Source: Actinomycetota bacterium
GTDB taxonomy: Bacteria; Acidobacteriota; Blastocatellia; Chloracidobacteriales; Chloracidobacteriaceae
Length of the DNA: 6,075 nucleotides
Reading direction: 5' to 3'
Assembly (NCBI GenBank): GCA_013298335.1
Contig: JAAFHI010000233.1
Location: forward strand, 1 to 6,075
Both the position numbers and the translations under genes were made by a program. The notes beneath the pieces are model-generated. The model worked only from the letters and a program-made list of their open reading frames with translations, made no database searches and had not been told where the DNA came from. Within the stretch, counting starts at the first letter, position 1; the number at the start of each line of letters is the position of its first letter. This document shows positions 1-4,959 of the stretch, one piece after another.

Positions 1-2
1 GG

Positions 3-338
3 AGCGCCGATCGGATACAACTGATTCTCAAGGACTTGCTGGCTGGCATTGATCCCGAAACGGCGGCGGTGGACGACGTCGGCAACGCGGCGACCGTCCT
101 GCTCGATGAAGACAACCCGGCGCTTTTCGATCCGAAACGGGCGCTGGTCCTTGCCCGAATCTGGGTGAAACGGTCGGGAAATCCGTGGGGAAACCTGATT
201 CTGGCGAATGCCCTCAAGCGCAACGGCGAAACCGCCGCCGCCCGCGACCTCACCCGCGCGGCGCTTCACGCACTGCGCCCGGACGCCGATCTCGACCGGA
301 ACGACGCCCGGACCGAAGCGTTTCTCACGAAAAAATAG
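3..338 (+). CDS. C-terminal end of a tetratricopeptide-like protein (5' partial)
   Basis: The frame is open from base 3, with no stop before it, and ends at TAG 336-338, so this is the last 111 residues of a longer protein whose start lies left of the window. A TTG at 36 is a possible start, but the open frame upstream and the lack of a clear ribosome site make an internal codon more likely. The stretch W-G-N-L-I-L-A-N-A-L-K-R-N-G-E-T-A-A-A-R-D followed by L-T-R-A-A-L matches the helix-turn-helix pattern of a TPR unit (A-x-A-L-x3-G-x4-A-x6-A-L). The preceding segment, with D-P-K-R-A-L-V-L-A-R-I-W, looks like the helix before it. TPR units are protein-binding scaffolds; the rest of the protein and its partner cannot be seen. 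The gene converges on the pilin gene with only 6 nt between the stops. Confidence 0.7.
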   Translation, partial: SADRIQLILKDLLAGIDPETAAVDDVGNAATVLLDEDNPALFDPKRALVLARIWVKRSGNPWGNLILANALKRNGETAAARDLTRAALHALRPDADLDRNDARTEAFLTKK

Positions 339-344
339 GGAATT

Positions 345-1118
345 TCAGTAGAAAAAGGTTCGGTCGCACGGCGTGGCGATAATCAGGACGTTGTCCGGTG
401 CGACGATGACGTTCTGGCCGCCGCTCTGCGCCTGCTGGCCGGCTCTGGGAATCGGCGGGCCATAGAGGAAAATCCACTCGTTGTAGGTCACGTCCTTGCC
501 GAAAACCTGCGAAAACGCGGGAAGTTTGCTCGTTCCGACCACCCCGACGACCGGGCGTTTCGGCCCGCCGAGACCGGTTGAATCGACGTCCTCGATACCT
601 TCCGGTCCGAATTCGCCGCCCTTGAAGCCTTCGCCGCCGCCCTCGTTGAGTATGCTGATGCCCGCCGTCAGCGCAATGTAGTTGGCCGGGATGCCGAGTT
701 TGGTCGCCGACTCCCAGTTTTCGAGATACTGCTTGATGCGCGGGTCCCCCATCCGGATCGGCGTCCATTCCTGCCCCGTGAACGGGTCCGTGATGGCCGA
801 AGGCCGCAGAAAGAAAAACTTCCGTCCGTTGAGGTTGGTTTCCTTCGTCAGGTCCTTGAGTTCGGGCGGAAACGGTTGTCCGGGATTGAGCGGCGCGATG
901 CGGCCGCCGTTATTGTAGCGGGCGATGGCCTTGGCAATCGAACAGCCGCGAAAAATGAATTCGGACTCGCGGTCACGCCGCCGGTCGGTGGCCCGGGTGT
1001 CGACGCTGTAGGTCATGACCATCGCCGTAATGGCGAGTCCGATCACGAGGGCAAGCAGGCTGTATCCATGCTGGTTGTGCCGACGGCCTTTTCGAATTCC
1101 CCGAATTCCGAACTTCAT
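345..1118 (-). CDS. Non-canonical type IV pilin / type II secretion pseudopilin
   Basis: The protein has 257 residues. It opens with a basic leader (residues 1-18, many Arg/Lys) ending in Gly18, then Y-S-L-L-A-L-V-I-G-L-A-I and a hydrophobic helix to about residue 38. This is the class III signal that prepilin peptidase (PilD/GspO) would cut after Gly18. A charged helix rich in R/D/E follows (about 40-57), then a globular part with the pseudopilin-like phrase L-R-P-S-A-I-T-D-P-F-T-G-Q-E-W (104-118) and a glycine-rich loop (about 158-174). Mature position 5 is Ala (residue 23) instead of the usual Glu, as in GspK-type minor pseudopilins. The only cysteines are C59 and C251, which could form a disulfide in the periplasm. 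ATG at 1118 has a GAGGT site 8 nt upstream, and the gap to the PilP-like gene is 13 nt, so it is last in the pilNO operon. Whether it is a major or tip subunit is not decidable here. Confidence 0.82.
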   Translation of the reverse strand: MKFGIRGIRKGRRHNQHGYSLLALVIGLAITAMVMTYSVDTRATDRRRDRESEFIFRGCSIAKAIARYNNGGRIAPLNPGQPFPPELKDLTKETNLNGRKFFFLRPSAITDPFTGQEWTPIRMGDPRIKQYLENWESATKLGIPANYIALTAGISILNEGGGEGFKGGEFGPEGIEDVDSTGLGGPKRPVVGVVGTSKLPAFSQVFGKDVTYNEWIFLYGPPIPRAGQQAQSGGQNVIVAPDNVLIIATPCDRTFFY

Positions 1119-1131
1119 GACGCAACCTCAA

Positions 1132-2007
1132 TCAGTATTTTCCCGAATTGCCCGGATTGCCTGGTCCGGAAGCCGTCCCGCCGCTTAAAAGGAAGGGATG
1201 CGACACCCCGGCCAGTTGAAGGTCGATGAGGACGATCTGCTGGGGCGTGATTTCCTTGATCCGGAAGCGCCCGTAATCCTGGCCTGTCGTCATCGTCTGG
1301 ATTTCATTTCCGGCCTTGATGACCGCCTGCGGATTCCCCCCGCCCGCATCCGCAATGTATCCGATATAGGTCACGTCGGGACGGGGCGGCTCGACGACGC
1401 TCAGGTTGTAGGAGTTGGAGTACCATTTTTGCTCCTGACCCGGCACTTTCACCAGGATGCCAATGCTGCGCGGCGATCGGGTCATTTCCGGCGTCAGGGT
1501 CATCCGGATTTCATTGGCCGAAACCCGCTGCTGGCCGGGAACCGGCACGCCGTCGAAATACACCTGCGCCCCGTCGGGAAGGGGATTCGCCCGGACCGTC
1601 AGTTCATTGGACATGCTGGTTTTCCCAAACACGCTCGCCTGCGACAGCCCGGTAATCGTGATCGGTGGTGGCGGTGGTGGCGGTTTTTCTTTTTGCACAG
1701 GCGGCGGCGGATACTTGAAAATATTCCGCAGGACCACCGGCACGGCGGGGATGTCCGGACGCCCCGAGGGAATTTCGAGGAACTGCCGGGTGAGTGACTG
1801 CTCCGTCTGGACCTTTTCAGGGACCGGAATGGGCCGTTTCCCGGCCTTGGCCTCGTCGAGATCCTTGGAACGCACATAACCGGGTGGCAATTTCGCAAGG
1901 GGCTTCCCGGACGGCGACGGATACGTTCCGAAGACGGCGTAAAGCACCGCGCAGATCGCTCCGATCGCAAGGCAGCCGGCCAAAATCTGTTTCTGTTTCG
2001 GATTCAT
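1132..2007 (-). CDS. PilP/GspC-like periplasmic connector with IPT/TIG-like domain
   Basis: The protein has 291 residues. A short cytoplasmic tail is followed by one membrane helix (about 7-27). A long proline-rich periplasmic linker contains R-N-I-F (94-97), recalling the R-[DN]-P-F element ahead of GspC/PilP cores, then proline runs at 100-103 and 109-115. Residues about 116-205 look like an IPT/TIG immunoglobulin-like fold: it begins I-T-I-T-G-L, has a G-A-Q-V-Y-F-D-G turn, and closes with S-N-S-Y-N-L-S-V. Residues about 212-274 (Y-I-G-Y-I-A-D ... G-R-F-R-I-K-E-I-T) resemble the small beta-barrel homology region by which PilP and GspC touch the secretin. The gene starts 23 nt after pilO and precedes the pilin gene, the position pilP holds in pilMNOPQ. 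The middle domain makes it longer than usual PilP (about 175 residues, from memory). The family call is inferred from architecture and position; sequence similarity is weak. Confidence 0.68.
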   Translation of the reverse strand: MNPKQKQILAGCLAIGAICAVLYAVFGTYPSPSGKPLAKLPPGYVRSKDLDEAKAGKRPIPVPEKVQTEQSLTRQFLEIPSGRPDIPAVPVVLRNIFKYPPPPVQKEKPPPPPPPITITGLSQASVFGKTSMSNELTVRANPLPDGAQVYFDGVPVPGQQRVSANEIRMTLTPEMTRSPRSIGILVKVPGQEQKWYSNSYNLSVVEPPRPDVTYIGYIADAGGGNPQAVIKAGNEIQTMTTGQDYGRFRIKEITPQQIVLIDLQLAGVSHPFLLSGGTASGPGNPGNSGKY

Positions 2008-2030
2008 TCGTTCTTGCGTTTCGTTCTGGA

Positions 2031-2750
2031 TTAGCGCCGGTAAAAGGCCGTCATTACAAGGCTCAGGGTGATGTCGTCCGGCGATCCGACCGGGGCGCTC
2101 TGACCCGAAAACCCGTTTCGTCCGGCTGTGCTCGCCTTTTCCGGAGCAACCGTCAGAAGTTTCAGAACCAGAAACTGCCGACTTTCCTCAAGATCGTGAA
2201 CAAAGGCCCGGATCTGTCGGTAGTCGCCGGTAATGGCGAAGTTCACGTTGAAGGTCGGGAAAACCAGACTGCCTTTTTCCGTTTTCGTTTGAATCACCCG
2301 CTGTTTGAGAGCCGCACGCGCGCTCTTTTCGTCGTCGGTGGGGTCAACCGTCTGAAAACTCACTGTATCGGCCAGGCGAATCCTGTTTTTCCTCGCCAGC
2401 GCGTTGACTTCATCGATGAGGGCCAGTTGACCCGAACGGGCATCGAGAAAATTGTTGGATTCGAACTCCTTCAGCTTCTGGACGACGTCCTTGTAGAGCT
2501 TCTGGTCGCGCTCGATCTGAACCCGCTCCTGCCGCGCCTTGACGCCCCGGTTCTGCTGCTCCTGAATCTGTTTTTCCAATCCCCGAACCCGTGCCCGCAC
2601 CGGTTCGGCGATGTTTTGATTCACCAGGTACGCGCCAATGAACGCCAGTACCGCGAGCGTTATCCCGAAAAACTCCCGAATTCTGAAAAAGGACGTGCGG
2701 CGGATTCTGCCGGGGGAGCGAAATGAAATGAGGTCGCGCAACTGGTTCAT
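2031..2750 (-). CDS. pilO: PilO-like type IV pilus / type II secretion alignment protein
   Basis: The protein has 239 residues with the PilO plan: a basic cytoplasmic tail (1-26), one membrane helix (about 27-45, A-V-L-A-F-I-G-A-Y-L-V), a coiled coil rich in Q/E/R/K (about 50-95), then a periplasmic ferredoxin-like region (about 145-237). The last part contains the typical F-A-I-T-G-D-Y-R-Q-I-R-A-F-V-H-D-L-E-E-S strand-helix and ends L-S-L-V-M-T-A-F-Y-R-R. PilO pairs with PilN in the inner membrane and passes contact through PilP to the secretin (GspM does this in type II secretion). The ATG at 2750 overlaps the pilN stop as ATGA, and a strong GGGAGGTGA site lies 4 nt before it, so translational coupling is likely. 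An insertion rich in S/G/P (about 185-212) separates the last two strands. GspM is the alternative name for the same fold. Confidence 0.83.
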   Translation of the reverse strand: MNQLRDLISFRSPGRIRRTSFFRIREFFGITLAVLAFIGAYLVNQNIAEPVRARVRGLEKQIQEQQNRGVKARQERVQIERDQKLYKDVVQKLKEFESNNFLDARSGQLALIDEVNALARKNRIRLADTVSFQTVDPTDDEKSARAALKQRVIQTKTEKGSLVFPTFNVNFAITGDYRQIRAFVHDLEESRQFLVLKLLTVAPEKASTAGRNGFSGQSAPVGSPDDITLSLVMTAFYRR

Positions 2751-3421
2751 TGGCTCACCTCCCGCGGGTTTGTCTCAGGCGTGATTCCGTTCGGGTGATA
2801 GCGCCCGTTCATGACGAACTCGGTTTCACTGCTGGAAGCCATGCGATCCTTGGCGTTCAACACCTGAGCCGTCGGATCGAACCGGAAAATCCCGCGACGA
2901 TCCGCCGACCGGATAAAATTCGTGATGGTTTCCGGCTTTTCCGATCGAACCGTCAGCGTTAGCGGAATTCCACCGTCCGCCGCCGACTCGGCAACTGACT
3001 CGGAGCCGGTTTTCCGGGTGGTGGAAAACCCGATGGTGACGATTTTAATGTTTCCCGGAAGTTCCCGTTCCAGTTGCGCCATCAGCCGGGACCACGAAAT
3101 CTGCCGTTTCCCGGTCAACGCGATGGCTTCCTTGATAGCCAGTTCCTGATTCGGCGTCAGCTTCGTGCCGTTGGCCGCCAACCGGTTGCGGGTGTTTTCG
3201 AGTTCGGCCAGCTCCCGGTTCGTTCCCGTTTGAATGGTTTTCAGGGTGCCGGCCCGGTCCTGTTCGACCGCCCGGGCGAACTTGGCGTCCCGAACCGTCC
3301 AGACACAGATTCCGGCGGCCAGGATCAGGAGGCAGAACATTCCCATCCAGAACGGCAGGCGGTTCCGGAAGGGATTGCTCGCGAGATTGAGTTCGTTGAG
3401 TGAAAATTGTCGGTTCGTCAT
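2747..3421 (-). CDS. pilN: PilN-like type IV pilus / type II secretion inner-membrane protein
   Basis: The protein has 224 residues. The cytoplasmic N-terminus carries L-N-E-L-N-L-A-S-N-P-F-R-N-R (8-21), the counterpart of the I-N-L-L-P-W-R motif by which PilN binds actin-like PilM. A membrane helix (about 23-42), a coiled coil (about 45-85) and a periplasmic ferredoxin-like domain follow; the domain begins S-W-S-R-L-M-A-Q-L-E-R-E-L-P (109-122), a phrase typical of PilN/GspL. It should dimerise with PilO. It is the first gene of the minus-strand operon and faces the glutaredoxin gene. No pilM lies upstream, although pilM usually precedes pilN, so PilM must be encoded elsewhere or be missing. 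The start is preceded only by a weak GAAG, about 7 nt upstream. GspL C-terminal half is an alternative label. Confidence 0.83.
   Translation of the reverse strand: MTNRQFSLNELNLASNPFRNRLPFWMGMFCLLILAAGICVWTVRDAKFARAVEQDRAGTLKTIQTGTNRELAELENTRNRLAANGTKLTPNQELAIKEAIALTGKRQISWSRLMAQLERELPGNIKIVTIGFSTTRKTGSESVAESAADGGIPLTLTVRSEKPETITNFIRSADRRGIFRFDPTAQVLNAKDRMASSSETEFVMNGRYHPNGITPETNPREVSQ
2755..2763 (-). promoter_or_regulatory. Strong ribosome binding site of pilO
   Basis: On the minus strand these bases read GGGAGGTGA, close to a full complement of the 16S rRNA tail, 4 nt before the pilO ATG. They lie inside the last pilN codons. Together with the ATGA overlap they fix the pilO start and suggest PilN and PilO are made in matched amounts. 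Confidence 0.75.
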
Positions 3422-3477
3422 TGCAAAGCTTCAAACGCGGGGTCTTGCGACCGGTTCCGAATTCAGATGTGAGGCAG

Positions 3478-3516
3478 CCGGTTTTTTTGGTTTCGGCCAG
3501 AACCGGAAAAAAACGG
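3478..3516. repeat. Imperfect inverted repeat with T7/A7 tracts in the pilN/glutaredoxin intergenic region
   Basis: The left arm is CCG, G, T7, GGTT (3478-3492). The right arm is AACC, GG, A7, CGG (3501-3516). Pairing gives CCG/CGG, T7/A7 and GGTT/AACC around an 8-nt loop, broken by a 1-nt bulge and a 2-nt bulge. It sits 57 nt upstream of pilN and about 97 nt upstream of the glutaredoxin gene. It could be an operator for the divergent pair, a leader hairpin or a bent-DNA site; no known motif is recognised. Confidence 0.5.
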
Positions 3517-3542
3517 ACGGGTGGCCGGATGGCTCGGCGGTC

Positions 3543-3571
3543 TTGAAAATTCTCCGACCGGCGTGTGTAAT
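3543..3571 (+). promoter_or_regulatory. Sigma70-like promoter for the glutaredoxin-like gene
   Basis: TTGAAA (3543-3548) and TGTAAT (3566-3571) are separated by exactly 17 bp; each hexamer matches the consensus at five of six bases. The start of transcription would fall near 3578, giving a leader of about 35 nt that includes the AAGGAG ribosome site at 3595-3600. One weakness is G at the second base of the -10 box, normally the critical A. Confidence 0.5.
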
Positions 3572-3612
3572 CGCCTTTTCAACCGCCTGCCAACAAGGAG
3601 CAAATCACCCCG

Positions 3613-3870
3613 ATGGAACACCCGCCGACCGTGAAGGTCTTTTCAACCAAATGGTGTACCGACTGCATGCTCGCCAAGCAGTTTCTCAAGCAGCAGGGCA
3701 TTCCCTACGACGACATTCTGCTCGAAACCGATCCGGAGGCGAAAAACTACATCATCGAACGCCTCGGACGCACGGCGAAAGTTCCGGTGCTCGAGATAAA
3801 CGGGCGCGTTGTTTCCTGTAACCCGTTTGACCGCCTGAAGTTGGCGGCGGAGCTGGGCGTCGTTCTGTAG
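3613..3870 (+). CDS. Glutaredoxin-like (NrdH/mycoredoxin-like) thiol oxidoreductase
   Basis: The protein has 85 residues, the usual size for small glutaredoxins and NrdH-redoxins. V-K-V-F-S-T (7-12) is the first strand, followed by the redox motif W-C-T-D-C (14-18, cysteines C15 and C18). K-V-P-V-L (56-60) holds the cis-proline P58, and I-N-G-R (62-65) is the usual turn before the last strand. The motif is C-T-D-C, not the classical C-P-Y-C. A third cysteine, C69, lies in S-C-N-P-F, where glutaredoxins often have a glutathione-contacting T-N-P or G-C-D element. It should reduce disulfides or mixed disulfides in the cytoplasm; the electron donor (glutathione, other small thiol, or thioredoxin reductase) cannot be read from sequence. 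ATG has AAGGAG 12 nt upstream, a slightly long spacing. The gene has its own promoter and ends 4 nt from the convergent FHA-GGDEF gene, so a shared pathway with its neighbours is not implied. Confidence 0.85.
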   Translation: MEHPPTVKVFSTKWCTDCMLAKQFLKQQGIPYDDILLETDPEAKNYIIERLGRTAKVPVLEINGRVVSCNPFDRLKLAAELGVVL

Positions 3871-3874
3871 GCGG

Positions 3875-4897
3875 TCATTCGATGGAAAGATCGGTCTGGC
3901 GAACGGGGAAACTGAATTCCTGGGATTCGGAATACATCCGGACCGAGTTTCGCCCGGCCTGTTTGGCCCGATACATGGCCGTGTCGGCCTTTTCCACCAG
4001 CATCGTCTGATCCGTCGAATCCGACGGGAAGTTGGAAATTCCGATACTGATCGAAATGTGCATTTTCAGACTCGGATCGTGGACCGAGGCCGTAAAGGGG
4101 AACTTTTCGATGGCGAATCGAATCCGTTCCGCCGCTTCATGCGCCCGCTGGTGATCGGTTTCCGGCAAAAGCGCGATGAATTCCTCTCCGCCGTAGCGTC
4201 CCGCGACATCGGAGTCGCGCAGGGTCTGCCGAAGGACGTTGGCAACCTCGCACAGCGCCTGACTTCCGACCAGATGCCCGTAGGTATCGTTGACCCGCTT
4301 GAAAAAGTCGATATCCATCATCAGCACCGAAAACGGGTGACCGTAGCGGGTTGACCGCGCCATTTCCCGATCGAGTTCGATACCGAAACTCTTGCGGGTG
4401 AGCAGTCCCGTGAGGTCGTCGTGCATGATGAGTTCGGTAATCCGGCGATGGAACTCCTCATCAATCTGATCGAGTTGCGAAAACTTGAAGATATGACGCC
4501 CGATGGAAAATTTGTCGCCCTCCTGAAGCAGCACTTCCTTTTCGAAGACGAGCGGAAGCCCGTTGAGCAGCGTTCCATTCGTACTGCCGAGATCGGTCAG
4601 CCAGTACTGAAGCTGCCCCGTCGGTGATTCGATCATTTGAATCTTGGCGTGCATCCGGGAGGCTTCATCGTCGCCTTCAAGGCGCAGTTGGGCGTCGGAG
4701 CCGCGTCCGATGAAGGTCGTCTGCTGGTCAAGTCGAATCGAGTACCCGAGCTTGTCCCCACGCATGAAGACCAGGCTAGCAAACGTCGTCCGGGGTGTTC
4801 CGACTGGACTCACGCTCAGTTTTTGAGTGAGATTGAGGCTGTTCACTTTCGCAGAATAATTCCAACCGGACATTTCGTTCAAGACGCTTGCTTTCAT
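3875..4897 (-). CDS. FHA-GGDEF diguanylate cyclase
   Basis: The protein has 340 residues. An unstructured N-terminus (1-38) is followed by an FHA domain (about 40-140) with the key residues in place: F-I-G-R (62-65), S-R-M-H (80-83) and S-T-N-G-T...N-G (105-113). FHA domains bind phospho-threonine peptides. A GGDEF domain (about 155-325) has D-L-T-G-L (161-165), D-I-D-F-F-K (195-200), N203, the active-site G-G-E-E-F (236-240), and A-D-T-A-M-Y-R-A-K (304-312). It should make cyclic di-GMP from two GTP. R-D-S-D (227-230), five residues before GGEEF, is a textbook inhibitory I-site, so product feedback is expected. The Asp of the usual G-H-x-x-G-D is Ser212. There is no membrane segment, so it is cytoplasmic; FHA probably ties activity to a Ser/Thr kinase or to self-assembly. 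No clear ribosome site precedes M1; M9 is an alternative start. It faces hen1 divergently. Confidence 0.93.
   Translation of the reverse strand: MKASVLNEMSGWNYSAKVNSLNLTQKLSVSPVGTPRTTFASLVFMRGDKLGYSIRLDQQTTFIGRGSDAQLRLEGDDEASRMHAKIQMIESPTGQLQYWLTDLGSTNGTLLNGLPLVFEKEVLLQEGDKFSIGRHIFKFSQLDQIDEEFHRRITELIMHDDLTGLLTRKSFGIELDREMARSTRYGHPFSVLMMDIDFFKRVNDTYGHLVGSQALCEVANVLRQTLRDSDVAGRYGGEEFIALLPETDHQRAHEAAERIRFAIEKFPFTASVHDPSLKMHISISIGISNFPSDSTDQTMLVEKADTAMYRAKQAGRNSVRMYSESQEFSFPVRQTDLSIE
4833..4860 (+). promoter_or_regulatory. Possible sigma70-like promoter for hen1
   Basis: TTGAGG (4833-4838) and AATAAT (4855-4860) are 16 bp apart within an AT-rich patch inside the 5' coding end of the FHA-GGDEF gene. 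Transcription would begin near 4867 and give a leader of about 93 nt that contains the hairpin at 4906-4925. Such matches arise by chance, so this is only a candidate. Confidence 0.3.
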
Positions 4898-4905
4898 GTC
4901 CGGTC

Positions 4906-4929
4906 AGTCACGGCAAACCGTGGCTTTTT
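4906..4929 (+). terminator. Terminator-like hairpin with T5 tail in the FHA-GGDEF/hen1 gap
   Basis: Arms AGTCACGG (4906-4913) and CCGTGGCT (4918-4925) pair over 8 bp, including one G-U, around a CAAA loop. The T run 4925-4929 follows directly on the plus strand. This is the form of an intrinsic terminator, but it lies between divergent genes and 30 nt before the hen1 start. It is therefore either a transcription attenuator in the hen1 leader, a guard against antisense readthrough, or a dyad operator. The core perfect dyad is CACGG/CCGTG. Confidence 0.5.
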
Positions 4930-4959
4930 CCGTCCACTGAGCGAGGCGCGATTCAACCG

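Noticed and set aside
36..338. TTG at 36 as a true start of a 100-residue protein
   Set aside because: The same frame stays open to the left edge and no convincing ribosome site precedes the TTG, so a longer gene cut by the window is simpler.
1091..1115. Repeated GAATTC-containing units near the pilin start
   Set aside because: They encode the repeated F-G-I-R-G-I-R leader of the pilin and need no other explanation.
1794..2726. 310-residue open frame on the plus strand
   Set aside because: It is antisense to pilO and the start of the PilP-like gene, both of which show membrane helices and family motifs. The plus-strand product is low-complexity and Arg-rich.
3008..3030. Perfect 8-bp inverted repeat GGTTTTCC/GGAAAACC with a 7-nt spacer
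   Set aside because: It lies mid-gene in pilN with no T tail; a stem of this size is expected by chance in several kb.
3234..3821. 195-residue plus-strand frame across the pilN/glutaredoxin gap
   Set aside because: It runs antisense to pilN and out of frame through the glutaredoxin gene; the product is Arg-rich without motifs.
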